Shown: piece by piece, positions 16,223 through 24,439 of the stretch
Layout: the number at the start of each line of letters is the position of its first letter
Position numbering within the stretch: the first letter of the stretch is position 1
NCBI RefSeq assembly: GCF_900156285.1
Contig: NZ_FTNC01000001.1
Location: forward strand, 310,001 to 374,000
Length of the DNA: 64,000 bases
Reading direction: 5' to 3'
Origin: Halanaerobium kushneri
Lineage (GTDB): Bacteria > Bacillota > Halanaerobiia > Halanaerobiales > Halanaerobiaceae
Notes under the pieces: generated by a model
What the model was told of the DNA's origin: nothing
The model's database searches: none
What the model saw: the letters and a program-made list of their open reading frames with translations, nothing else
Translations under genes and position numbers: made by a program

Positions 16223-17422
16223 CTAATTGAGACTTGCTACAAAATCTCCTATCCTCTTAATTCCTTCTTTAATCCTTTCTTCTCCCAGAGCAAATGAAAT
16301 CCGGATAAAATTATCCATTCCAAAAGCAATTCCTGGTACTACAGCTACTTTCTTTTCCTCTAAAAGTAAATCAGCAAAAGAGAGTGATCCTTTAATTTTC
16401 TCGCCATTAATTTTTCTGTTTTTTAATCCCGAAATATCAATAAAGAAATAAAAAGCTCCTGCAGGTTTGATTGCTTTTAAACCTTTAATATCAGCCAGCA
16501 ACTCGGCTGTAAGATCTCTTCTCTGCTGATAAATATCTTTCCGCTTTTTAATAATTTGATCCAGTTTATCATTATTCAGAGCCTTTGCACTTGCATACTG
16601 AGCAATGGTATTTACATTGGAAGTAGTATGACTCTGAATTTTAGCCATATTTTTAATCCACTCCTGATTTGCAAACCCAAAACCCACCCTCCAGCCGGTC
16701 ATGGAATATGATTTAGACATTCCATTGACTACTAAAAGTCTATTTTTTAGCTGAGGGAAAAGTTCAATCATTGATTTAAATTCTCTGTCATCATATAAAA
16801 GTTTATCATAAATTTCATCACTAATAACAAAAATATCCTTTTCAATCAAAACACCTATCAGTTCTTCTAATTCTAACTGAGTATAAAAATGTCCATCCGG
16901 ATTAGAAGGTGAATTAATAATAACTGCTTTTGTATTTTCAGTAATATTTTTTCTCAATTCAGCTGCTTTTAATTTATATTTATTTTTAGCCTCTGTTTCA
17001 ACCAGAACAGGTCTCCCACCAGCTAATTTTACTAGCTCTGGATATGAAACCCAGTAAGGTTTAGGAATTAAAACCTCATCATTTTCTGCTAAAATAGCTG
17101 ATAAACCATTAAATAATACCTGCTTACCACCATTACAGACAATTACTTCTTCTGTAGAATATTTATAAGAATAATCAGAAGCAAATTTATTAACTACTGC
17201 CTGTTTTAATTCTGGCAGCCCTGAAGCAGAGGTATAACCTGTATATCCTTTTTTCATCGCTTCTGCTGCAGCTTTTTTAATAAAGTCCGGTGTAGGAAAA
17301 TCTGGCTCTCCTGCACCAAAACTTACCACATCTTCTCCTGCTGCTGTCAATTTATTGGCGGCTGTACTGACAGCTATTGTCTTTGATTCTTCAATTTTTG
17401 CAATTCTTGCTGAATATTCCAT
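16223..17422 (-). CDS. class I/II aminotransferase (aspartate aminotransferase family)
   Basis: PLP-dependent enzyme of about 399 residues. It shows SFGAGEPDFPTPDFI near the N-terminus, the SNP region INSPSNPDGHFY, the Asp of ISDEIYDKLLYD and the Schiff-base Lys in NGMSKSYSMTGWRVGF, with the substrate-binding Arg in NFIRISFA near the C-terminus. This is the pattern of the AspC/AspB Ib subgroup, probably transferring the amino group of aspartate to 2-oxoglutarate. Substrate range cannot be fixed from sequence. The start is taken at ATG 17422, behind GGGGTG. It has its own promoter and runs convergent to tRNA-Leu. Confidence 0.88.
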   Translation of the reverse strand: MEYSARIAKIEESKTIAVSTAANKLTAAGEDVVSFGAGEPDFPTPDFIKKAAAEAMKKGYTGYTSASGLPELKQAVVNKFASDYSYKYSTEEVIVCNGGKQVLFNGLSAILAENDEVLIPKPYWVSYPELVKLAGGRPVLVETEAKNKYKLKAAELRKNITENTKAVIINSPSNPDGHFYTQLELEELIGVLIEKDIFVISDEIYDKLLYDDREFKSMIELFPQLKNRLLVVNGMSKSYSMTGWRVGFGFANQEWIKNMAKIQSHTTSNVNTIAQYASAKALNNDKLDQIIKKRKDIYQQRRDLTAELLADIKGLKAIKPAGAFYFFIDISGLKNRKINGEKIKGSLSFADLLLEEKKVAVVPGIAFGMDNFIRISFALGEERIKEGIKRIGDFVASLN

Positions 17423-17509
17423 CTCCACACCCCATTAACTTATTTAATCTTATTAGTTCCAGTTACCAAAACCTTTTTATTTCTCTAACTACCATAGTTT
17501 ACTAAATAA

Positions 17510-17538
17510 AATATACCATAAAAATATTTAAAAAACAA
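17510..17538 (-). promoter_or_regulatory. promoter of the aminotransferase gene
   Basis: On the minus strand TTGTTT (17538-17533), 17-base spacer, TATATT (17515-17510). The -35 lies in the T tract of the nusB terminator immediately upstream. Confidence 0.6.
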
Positions 17539-17541
17539 AAA

Positions 17542-17562
17542 AAGAAGGCTTTAAGCCCCCTT
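17542..17562 (-). terminator. terminator after nusB
   Basis: Minus-strand hairpin AAGGGGGCT / AGCCTTCTT (9 pairs including two G-U) with a three-base loop, followed by TTTTTG. It starts right after the nusB stop codon and closes the efp-asp23-nusB operon. Confidence 0.8.
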
Positions 17563-17563
17563 T

Positions 17564-17965
17564 TTAAGCAAATTTAGACAGTATCCCATTAATAAATGAT
17601 GGTGAACTCTCATCTGCATACTTTTTGGCAATCTTTACAGCTTCATTAATAGCTACTTTTGTTGGAATATCATGCTGAATTTCATAAGCAGCAATTCTTA
17701 AAATATTTCTATCAATTGCAGACATTCTTTCTATATTCCAGTTTATAGCATACTGATCAATCTGCGCATCCAGGAGTTCAAGTTCCATAATAATACCATC
17801 AAGCAGCTCTTCAGCATATAAATCATCAGCCAGAGCACTTTTTTCATTCATAAAATCTCTGTAGCTTTTTTTTGAGTTTTCAAGATCAAGCTTTTTTCTG
17901 ATGTCCAGTCCGTAAAGAATCTGGAGTACCCAGATCCTCTGTTTGTGTCTCGAAACTTTTTGCAT
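17564..17965 (-). CDS. nusB: transcription antitermination factor NusB
   Basis: 133-residue all-helical RNA-binding protein acting in rRNA antitermination with NusA, E, G and S10. The N-terminal RIWVLQILYGLDI and C-terminal RNILRIAAYEI...PTKVAINEAVKIAKKYADESSPSFINGIL are the NusB signature. It is the last gene of a run with asp23, amaP and DUF2273, an association common in Firmicutes. Confidence 0.96.
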   Translation of the reverse strand: MQKVSRHKQRIWVLQILYGLDIRKKLDLENSKKSYRDFMNEKSALADDLYAEELLDGIIMELELLDAQIDQYAINWNIERMSAIDRNILRIAAYEIQHDIPTKVAINEAVKIAKKYADESSPSFINGILSKFA

Positions 17966-17989
17966 AAAGAAAATACCTCATTTCTAACT

Positions 17990-18226
17990 CTATTTAAATC
18001 TTTCTGGAATAATTCTTAGTATAAAATCTTTTAAATCTTCTTCAAAACGCCAGCGAGAACCAAAGTAATAGCCGAACAAAGTAGTCAGACAGAGTAATAA
18101 TGTTTTAAAAAACCCAACTGTTAAAAATAAAATCCCAATAATTAAACCAATCACAGCTCCGGTTATTTTTTTGAGATTCACATATATTAATTGAACTAAC
18201 TCTTCTTTCAGTTGATTTTTATCCAT
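17990..18226 (-). CDS. DUF2273 small membrane protein
   Basis: 78 residues with two closely spaced hydrophobic segments (about 18-36 and 38-55, AVIGLIIGILFLTVGF then LLCLTTLFGYYFGSR). Small DUF2273 proteins regularly accompany Asp23 and AmaP, and this position between amaP and nusB fits. The precise role is unknown; it may help anchor Asp23-type proteins at the membrane. Confidence 0.82.
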   Translation of the reverse strand: MDKNQLKEELVQLIYVNLKKITGAVIGLIIGILFLTVGFFKTLLLCLTTLFGYYFGSRWRFEEDLKDFILRIIPERFK

Positions 18227-18238
18227 TTATAGACCACC

Positions 18239-18778
18239 TCATTCCACATTTTCAGGCAGTTTACTATCTTTTCTTACATCATCAATTCTAATTTGAACCT
18301 TTTCCACCTGAATTCCCGTGGTCTGTTTAATATAATTGTTTAAATCATGCTGGATATTCTCACTAATAGCCGGTAGATCTCCAGGTACCGTTAGCTTTCC
18401 GCTTAATATAATTTTTAAACCTTCTTCTTTTTCTTCCAGTTTAATTCTTATATCCTCAAATTTTTCTTTTTCTTTAACTCGATCTTTGATCAGATTAGAA
18501 AGAGCAGAAATTGTTATAGTAATATCTCCAGATTCTGAACTTAATAATCTTGTTGATTTAAATTGGCGGTCTGTAAAATAAGGATAGATTACAAAAATCG
18601 CCATTAAAAGAAATAGTAGATATACTACTCCAATTTGCCAGTTATTATAGCTGCCAGATATTAGATCAGGAATAAAATTAGCAGATAAAAGTCCAAAACT
18701 ATATAGAGAAAGAGTAATTGTTAAAACGATGAGAATTAAAGCGATTAAAAAGGAAAATATATTTTGTATAATTTTCAT
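18239..18778 (-). CDS. amaP: alkaline shock response membrane anchor protein AmaP
   Basis: 179 residues with two N-terminal transmembrane segments (about 6-28 and 47-66). The cytoplasmic domain resembles Asp23 (ISALSNLIKDRVKEKEKFEDI ...). In Staphylococcus AmaP tethers Asp23 to the membrane. It lies directly downstream of asp23 and upstream of a DUF2273 gene, the conserved trio. The function is inferred from family and context. Confidence 0.85.
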   Translation of the reverse strand: MKIIQNIFSFLIALILIVLTITLSLYSFGLLSANFIPDLISGSYNNWQIGVVYLLFLLMAIFVIYPYFTDRQFKSTRLLSSESGDITITISALSNLIKDRVKEKEKFEDIRIKLEEKEEGLKIILSGKLTVPGDLPAISENIQHDLNNYIKQTTGIQVEKVQIRIDDVRKDSKLPENVE

Positions 18779-18810
18779 GGCTTAACCTCCAATCATTTTC
18801 AAAGAATAAA

Positions 18811-19251
18811 TTATTCTTCGGTCTCTACTTCCTCTACTTTATTTTCCGTTTCCTCTTTTTCGTCTTCAGGAAAATTTACCCCCTGAACATGAACATTAAC
18901 TGCTTTAACATTTAAACCAGTCATTCCTTCAATAGCCTGTTTTACATTATCCTGAATCTTCCAGGCAACATCTGGAATAGAATTACCATATTCTATAATT
19001 ACATAAACATCAACAGAAGCTGTTTCATCACTAACTTCAACTTTAACACCTTTACTCAAACTTTTTCTACCCAGCATATCAGCAATTCCACCTGCAAGAC
19101 CACCACTCATACCAGCTACACCTTCTACTTCAGTTGCTGCCAGACCAGTTATTATTCCTACTACTTCGTCAGCGATCTTAATACTGCCCTCATCAATTTC
19201 TTCTGCTTCTACTTCTTCTGCTTTAATATCTTTAATTTCTTCATCACTCAT
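18811..19251 (-). CDS. Asp23/Gls24 family envelope stress protein
   Basis: 146-residue soluble protein with the Asp23 core GSIKIADEVVGIITGLAATE, VEGVAGMSGG and VDVYVIIEYGNSIPDVA, plus acidic N- and C-terminal tails. Family members form a layer at the membrane and respond to envelope or alkaline stress. It is the first of the asp23-amaP-DUF2273-nusB set and follows the FAD oxidoreductase gene. Confidence 0.93.
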   Translation of the reverse strand: MSDEEIKDIKAEEVEAEEIDEGSIKIADEVVGIITGLAATEVEGVAGMSGGLAGGIADMLGRKSLSKGVKVEVSDETASVDVYVIIEYGNSIPDVAWKIQDNVKQAIEGMTGLNVKAVNVHVQGVNFPEDEKEETENKVEEVETEE

Positions 19252-19280
19252 AATTTAACCTCCCTCATTTTACTAAATAA

Positions 19281-20408
19281 TCATCTTTTTATGTCAGCCA
19301 GAATTTGATTTTGTTCTGAATACTGTCCAACAATTAGAGCCCCAATTTTTTCTCCCTTATTCTTTATTACTTTAACATAGGTTTCATTATCTTCCAGAAT
19401 TTCTTCCTCAAATTCTCCTTCTTTATTTAATTCTCCCAGAGAAACTACATTAATTCCGGCAACCTTTAATTTATGAGATGGTACATAACCATCAAATTCA
19501 GCCTGACCACCACTCATAACTGTACCAGCAACTCTTCCCTGGGCCAGCGAAGGAGGCCAGATCCCATAGATTTTATCATTAAACTCTGCCACATCCCCCG
19601 CTGCATAAATATCAGAATTTGAAGTCTGCATTCTTTTATTAACAATAACTCCCCTATTTTTATCAATATCTAAATTTTCAACTAAAGAAGTATTAGAGCG
19701 AACACCGGTCGAGATTAAAACAAGATCAGCCTCAATCTCCTGATTTTCTAAAATTACTTTTTCTACGTTCTGCTGACCTTTAAAACCTTTAGTTTTAGCA
19801 TCAGTAACAACTTTGACATTATTTTGTTTCAATTTAGCTTCCAGCAGATCTCCGCCCTTTTTATCCAGCTGCATCGGCAGCAAATAAGGTGCTACTTCCA
19901 GCACAGTTGTATCCAGATCCGCTTTAGCAAAATTATAAGCAATTTCCAGACCTAAAAGTCCCCCACCAACGACAACAGCTTTTTGGGCAGTTTCTGCGGC
20001 TTTATTAATCTCTTTTAAATCAGCAGCCGTTCTTAAAGTGAAAATATTATCCAACTCTACGCCAGTAAATGGGGGAACAAAACAGTGCGAACCATTTGCC
20101 AGCAGTAATTTATCGTAAGAAAATTGATCTTTTTCACTCTTAACCAATTTATTCTGGCTGTCAATCTCGATGATCTTTTGATTGAGATAAAGATCGATAT
20201 TATTATCTTCAAACCACTGTTGATCATTAATAATAATATCTTCAACTTGAACCTCACCGGAAAGACATTCTATAAGTCGAGGTCTATAATAAAAAGGATA
20301 ATTTTCATCTGTAAAAATAGAAATTTGATCCCCATTATCCCGGTTTTTCAAAATCTCTTTTGCCGCAGAAACTCCAGCAGCTCCCGCGCCAATGATTACA
20401 TAATTCAT
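19281..20408 (-). CDS. NAD(P)/FAD-dependent oxidoreductase (rubredoxin/NADH oxidase-like)
   Basis: 375-residue two-dinucleotide-fold flavoprotein. The FAD-binding YVIIGAGAAGVSAA is at residues 3-16, the NAD(P)H site VVVGGGLLGLEIAYNFA is near 143-159, and the second FAD motif is NSDIYAAGDVAEF. The N-terminus with PFYYRPRLIECLSGE resembles rubredoxin reductases and the FAD subunits of nitrite reductase-like enzymes. There is no active-site cysteine pair, so it is not a disulfide reductase. Physiological partner unknown. It lies downstream of efp in the same operon. Confidence 0.85.
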   Translation of the reverse strand: MNYVIIGAGAAGVSAAKEILKNRDNGDQISIFTDENYPFYYRPRLIECLSGEVQVEDIIINDQQWFEDNNIDLYLNQKIIEIDSQNKLVKSEKDQFSYDKLLLANGSHCFVPPFTGVELDNIFTLRTAADLKEINKAAETAQKAVVVGGGLLGLEIAYNFAKADLDTTVLEVAPYLLPMQLDKKGGDLLEAKLKQNNVKVVTDAKTKGFKGQQNVEKVILENQEIEADLVLISTGVRSNTSLVENLDIDKNRGVIVNKRMQTSNSDIYAAGDVAEFNDKIYGIWPPSLAQGRVAGTVMSGGQAEFDGYVPSHKLKVAGINVVSLGELNKEGEFEEEILEDNETYVKVIKNKGEKIGALIVGQYSEQNQILADIKR

Positions 20409-20433
20409 CTTTAAATTCCCCCCTCAAAAATAT

Positions 20434-20997
20434 TTAACTGTTAACTCGTTCTATATATTCATTACTTCGGGAATCAATTTTAAGTATATCTCCCTCTTCA
20501 ATAAATAATGGAACCTGAACAACAAGGCCTGTTTCCATTGTAGCTGGTTTGCTTCCACCAGAAACAGTATTACCTCTAATATTTGGCTGAGTATCTTCAA
20601 CTTTTAGTTCAACAAAAGTTGGCAGTTCAATATCGATCGGCCTACCCTGATAGACAGCTATATCAAGTTCCATATTTTCTTTTAAATATTTCACCTTATC
20701 TCCAAGCTGTTCTTCACTTAAATGAAACTGCTCATATGTATCATTATCCATAAAAATATAATCACTACCATCCCAGTATAAAAACTGCATCTTTTTTTTC
20801 TCTACATGAGCTGTTTCAACCTTTTCTCCTGCCTTGAAAGTTTTGCTAATTGTATAACCTTCCTCAACATTTCTTAATTTCGTTCTAACAAATGCACTAC
20901 CTCTGCCGGATTTTGAATGTTGAAATTCAATTACCTGATAAACCTCTCCATCCAGCTCTATTGTTAAACCTGTATTGAAATCATTTGTTGAAATCAT
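20434..20997 (-). CDS. efp: elongation factor P
   Basis: 187-residue tRNA-shaped protein that relieves ribosome stalling at polyproline stretches. The three-domain signature is visible, including [18 protein letters not shown] at the end. The tip loop reads [10 protein letters not shown], so the residue at the modification position (32) is Arg, where most bacteria have Lys. The GGAGGTGC ribosome site is five bases before the ATG, and a clear promoter lies upstream, making efp the head of the efp-nusB operon. Confidence 0.97.
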   Translation of the reverse strand: MISTNDFNTGLTIELDGEVYQVIEFQHSKSGRGSAFVRTKLRNVEEGYTISKTFKAGEKVETAHVEKKKMQFLYWDGSDYIFMDNDTYEQFHLSEEQLGDKVKYLKENMELDIAVYQGRPIDIELPTFVELKVEDTQPNIRGNTVSGGSKPATMETGLVVQVPLFIEEGDILKIDSRSNEYIERVNS

Positions 20998-21031
20998 TTA
21001 AAGCACCTCCACTATTTTTTGTTGCAGTTCA

Positions 21032-21060
21032 ATTATAGCAGAAATTAGCTTTTTAAACAA
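21032..21060 (-). promoter_or_regulatory. promoter of the efp operon
   Basis: Minus strand TTGTTT (21060-21055), 17-base spacer, TATAAT (21037-21032), about 30 bases upstream of the efp ATG. Confidence 0.8.
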
Positions 21061-21124
21061 ATTATTAAACTGAACAATATTAAGTTAATTAAATTAATTC
21101 TTGCTTAATTTCAGCCGTATAAGT

Positions 21125-22192
21125 TTATAAAACAATCAGTTCTTTAGGAGCTGAATTTAAAACTTCACATCCCTCTTCAGTTATTAATAAATCATCTTCA
21201 ATTCTAACTCCACCCAGACCAGAAATATAAATACCAGGTTCATCCGTAACTACCATTCCTGGTTTCAAAATCCCGTCCGAAGTATAAGACAACCTTGGAT
21301 TTTCGTGAATTTCAAGTCCTATTCCATGGCCCAGACCATGACCAAAGTTATCTCCATAGCCGGCTTCTTTAATTAAATCTCTAGCAATCTTATCTGCCTC
21401 AATACAGTCCATTCCACTGCTAATTTTAGAAATCACTTTTTGCTGGGCCTGTAAAACAAGCTGATAGATTTCTTTAAGTTCGGAATCAGGCTCCCCGACA
21501 GCCACTGTTCTGGTAATATCAGAATGATAGCCCTGAAAAACTGTACCAAAATCAATGGTTATCAGATCTCCCTTTTCTATAATCTTTTTTGAAGCAACTC
21601 CGTGAGGTAATGCTCCTCTTTTACCGGAAGCTACTATAAAATCAAAGGCATTTGCCTCCCCACCATTTTTTTTCATAAAAAATTCAAGCTCAAGCGCAAT
21701 TTCTTTTTCACTTTTACCAACTTCAATAAATTCGAGTAAAAAATCAAAGGCTCTATCAGCAATTTCCACAGCTTTTTTTATCTTATCTACTTCATTTAAA
21801 TCTTTAATCATTCTTAAGTCTTCAACCACTGATTCAACAGGATTTAGACTTTCTACTTCTAATTTATTCTTCAATTTCTGATATGTTTTAAAATTAAGGT
21901 CCTGACTTTCAAAACTTAAATTGTTAATTTTTTTTCTTTTTATTAACTCTGCAAAACCCTCAATGAAATTACTGCTAATTTCTTCAATTACACAGCCATC
22001 AGTCTGTTCTGCAGCCTGATCCAAATAGCGAAAATCAGTAATAAAAACACTATCAGTTTCTGTAATTAAAAGCTTACCTGCAGTTCCAGTAAATTGACTT
22101 AAATAGCGAACATTTTCTTTTTTCGTGACCAAAAAAGCCTCAATATCTTTTTCTTTCATTTTTTCTCTAAGTTTATTTATACGTTTTTCCAC
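21125..22192 (-). CDS. M24 family Xaa-Pro peptidase
   Basis: 355-residue pita-bread metallopeptidase. The N-terminal creatinase-like domain is followed by the catalytic domain with metal ligands Asp in ITIDFGTVFQGYHSDITRT (two Asp), His in GHGLGHGIGLEIHE, Glu in VVTDEPGIYI and Glu in GGVRIEDDL. It cleaves Xaa-Pro bonds in peptides, either as aminopeptidase P or prolidase; sequence alone does not decide. It overlaps aroQ by one base and lies upstream of efp, a common neighbourhood in Firmicutes. Confidence 0.92.
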   Translation of the reverse strand: MEKRINKLREKMKEKDIEAFLVTKKENVRYLSQFTGTAGKLLITETDSVFITDFRYLDQAAEQTDGCVIEEISSNFIEGFAELIKRKKINNLSFESQDLNFKTYQKLKNKLEVESLNPVESVVEDLRMIKDLNEVDKIKKAVEIADRAFDFLLEFIEVGKSEKEIALELEFFMKKNGGEANAFDFIVASGKRGALPHGVASKKIIEKGDLITIDFGTVFQGYHSDITRTVAVGEPDSELKEIYQLVLQAQQKVISKISSGMDCIEADKIARDLIKEAGYGDNFGHGLGHGIGLEIHENPRLSYTSDGILKPGMVVTDEPGIYISGLGGVRIEDDLLITEEGCEVLNSAPKELIVL

Positions 22193-22638
22193 TAATATTT
22201 CTCCTTTCGCAAAACCTCTTTTAAAGCATCTAAAGCCAGAAGATATCCATATACTCCAAGTCCGGTAATCTGACCAACAGCCGCTTCGGCAGTTATAGAT
22301 TTCTTTCTAAACTCTTCCCGGCGGTGGATATTACTAATATGCACTTCAATTACCGGTATTCTTACAGAAGCCAGTGCATCCCTCAATACAACACTAGTAT
22401 GAGTCAAACCACCTGGATTGATAATTACACCATCCAAATTTTTATAATTTTGATGTAAATAATCACAAATCTCGCCCTCATGGTTGCTCTGAATAATTTC
22501 AATTTTTACATTTATCTCTTTAGCTTTCACTTTTAAATCTTCATTTAACATTTCTAAATTTGTTGTCCCGTAAATTTCTGGCTCTCTCAATCCCAGCATA
22601 TTTAAATTAGGACCATGTATTACAGCCACTTTTTGCAT
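22192..22638 (-). CDS. aroQ: 3-dehydroquinate dehydratase, type II
   Basis: 148-residue dodecameric-class dehydroquinase of the shikimate pathway. It shows HGPNLNMLGLREPEIYG with the catalytic Arg and Tyr, then SNHEGEICDYLH, INPGGLTHTSVVLRDAL and EVHISNIHRREEFR with the catalytic His. It overlaps the fused aroK-aroB gene upstream by 19 bases, so steps 2, 3 and 5 of chorismate synthesis are co-encoded. Confidence 0.97.
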   Translation of the reverse strand: MQKVAVIHGPNLNMLGLREPEIYGTTNLEMLNEDLKVKAKEINVKIEIIQSNHEGEICDYLHQNYKNLDGVIINPGGLTHTSVVLRDALASVRIPVIEVHISNIHRREEFRKKSITAEAAVGQITGLGVYGYLLALDALKEVLRKEKY

Positions 22639-24221
22639 AAGTATTCCTCCATATATTTTTGAATATTTTTGTGATCAAATTCATCACTTAAGTATGTAGA
22701 ACCTAAATCCTTAATCAAAACCCACCACATTTTATTATCACTAATTTTTTTATCATGTGCAATATATGATGCCAGTTCTGCAGCTTCAATGTCTTGAGAT
22801 GGAAAAATTTGATAATCAAAAGTTTGAATCAAATCAATAATTTTATTAAAAACATCTTTCTTTAAATCACCAATTTTATACGATAAAAAAGCTGTAAAAG
22901 CTATTCCCATCACAACAGCCTCACCATGTTTAAATCTAAATTTTTCCGCGCCTTCTACAGCATGACCAAAACTGTGTCCCAAATTCAATTTTTTGCGTAA
23001 TCCCCGATCTTTTACATCTTCACTTACATAATAATCTTTCATTTCTAGAGAAATTTTTGAGATTTTAAGCATAATGTCTTTATTTAAATTTATAATTTCT
23101 TTTCTGTTCTTATTTAAAATATCAAAAAGCGGATTACCACCCAGGATAGCATATTTAATTACCTCTCCCAGACCTGATTTTATTTCTCTCATCTCCAGAC
23201 TATCAAGCCAGTGCAATTGATAATAGACAAGATCAGCCTGATAAAAACTACCGATTAAATTTTTAGTATCTCTAAAATTTACAGCTGTCTTCCCTCCTAC
23301 ACTACTGTCAAGCTGAGAAATCAAAGTTGTAGGCATCTGAATCAATTTTAATCCTCGTAAATACGTTGAAGCAATTAAGCCTCCAAGATCTCCAATTGTA
23401 CCTCCTCCAAAAGCAATTACATAATCTGAACGAGTAAAATTATTTTCATATAAAATATCATATGCCTGCTTTAAATACTCAAGGTCCTTGATTTTTTCTC
23501 CAGCCTCAAGTTCTAATTTGATAAGTTCAGCATTTTTTTTGATTAGACTAAGAATTGGTTCTGCATGGTTGTCCATTACTATTTGATCGGCCAGTAAGAA
23601 TACTTTTCGTCCTTTTATCTTCTCTAAAATTATATTAAAACTGCTCTGTTTAAAATTTTTATCAACTATTACAGGATAAGAAGAGTTTTGAGCCTTAATT
23701 TCAATTTTAAGTTTTTGATCAGGAATCTCTGCTAAAATTTGGTCAGCAATTTCAGCTGCTGAATATCGTTCACTATCAAAATGAATGGGAATCTCCTGAT
23801 AATACTTTTCCCTTTCAGTTAAAAGAGAATTAATTTTCCCCAGAGGATTATCGACCTCCAAAAGAGGTCTGACAATTTCATCATTTTTATTTCGGCTCAG
23901 TACTTCCTCAGCACTAACATCAAGACAGAAAACTTCAGCCTGATTCAGCATCAGCTGCCGCAGTTCATCATTTAAAACAGCTCCTCCTCCCGGAGATAAA
24001 ACCAGATCTTCGTCTGAATTTAGCAGCTCACCTATAATATCTTTTTCAACTTCTCTAAAATAATCTTCTCCTTTAACTGTAAAAATCTCCTCAATACTCA
24101 TCTTTTCTCTGGCTTCTATTAAATCATCACTATCATAAAAATTAAAATTCTTTTTATCAGCCAGAATTTTGGCGACTGTAGTCTTTCCTGCAGTCATAAA
24201 ACCGGTTAAAACTATTTTCAT
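22620..24221 (-). CDS. aroKB: fused shikimate kinase / 3-dehydroquinate synthase
   Basis: A single 533-residue frame joining two enzymes. Residues 1 to about 165 are shikimate kinase (P-loop TGFMTAGKTTVAK, DSDDLIE, LSPGGGAVL, RPLL). Residues about 170-533 are dehydroquinate synthase (AFGGGTIGDLGGLIAS, MPTTLISQLDSSVGGKTAVN, GLGEVIKYAILG, LNLGHSFGHAVE with the metal-binding His residues). The kinase and synthase are normally separate proteins encoded side by side; here there is no stop between them. The GAGGAGG site ten bases before the ATG is strong. Both active sites look intact. Confidence 0.95.
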   Translation of the reverse strand: MKIVLTGFMTAGKTTVAKILADKKNFNFYDSDDLIEAREKMSIEEIFTVKGEDYFREVEKDIIGELLNSDEDLVLSPGGGAVLNDELRQLMLNQAEVFCLDVSAEEVLSRNKNDEIVRPLLEVDNPLGKINSLLTEREKYYQEIPIHFDSERYSAAEIADQILAEIPDQKLKIEIKAQNSSYPVIVDKNFKQSSFNIILEKIKGRKVFLLADQIVMDNHAEPILSLIKKNAELIKLELEAGEKIKDLEYLKQAYDILYENNFTRSDYVIAFGGGTIGDLGGLIASTYLRGLKLIQMPTTLISQLDSSVGGKTAVNFRDTKNLIGSFYQADLVYYQLHWLDSLEMREIKSGLGEVIKYAILGGNPLFDILNKNRKEIINLNKDIMLKISKISLEMKDYYVSEDVKDRGLRKKLNLGHSFGHAVEGAEKFRFKHGEAVVMGIAFTAFLSYKIGDLKKDVFNKIIDLIQTFDYQIFPSQDIEAAELASYIAHDKKISDNKMWWVLIKDLGSTYLSDEFDHKNIQKYMEEYLCKKWL

Positions 24222-24241
24222 CTACTATTCTCCTCCTCAAA

Positions 24242-24376
24242 CTAATAATCTTTAAAATTTATAATATAAGCCCCGGCAAAACCTAAAATAGTCCAGAATA
24301 CTGGAGCTACTGTAACTACACTTATATTGAATACTGCCTGTAGTACGTAAGCAAATATAGAAAAAAATGAAATTAA
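24242..24376 (-). pseudogene. C-terminal remnant of an O-antigen ligase/PglL-like gene
   Basis: A 45-codon minus-strand frame with no start codon encodes a hydrophobic tail. It includes FNISVVTVAPVFWTILGF, strikingly like the C-terminus of the intact O-antigen-ligase-family protein at 57315-59159 (FNDSVVSVAPVFWIILGL). The reading frame is closed by a TAA just upstream (24379-24377) and ends in TAG. No other part of such a gene is found nearby. It sits between the terminator of pilus cluster 1 and aroKB, so it is best read as the stump of a deleted paralogue. Confidence 0.8.
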
Positions 24377-24385
24377 TTAAAAGAA

Positions 24386-24407
24386 AATTCAGGGTTTCCC
24401 CTGAATT
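24386..24407 (-). terminator. terminator of pilus cluster 1
   Basis: Minus-strand perfect 9-bp stem AATTCAGGG / CCCTGAATT with a GAAA loop, followed by TTCTTTT. It lies about 30 bases past the secretin stop codon. The palindromic stem could also work weakly on the other strand. Confidence 0.88.
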
Positions 24408-24439
24408 AAATTTCTCTAAAAACTGCAAATATCCTTTTA

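Noticed and set aside
17990-19251. asp23-amaP-DUF2273 as a novel stress system
   Set aside because: The trio is a known conserved Firmicute arrangement; nothing in its sequences here is out of the ordinary.
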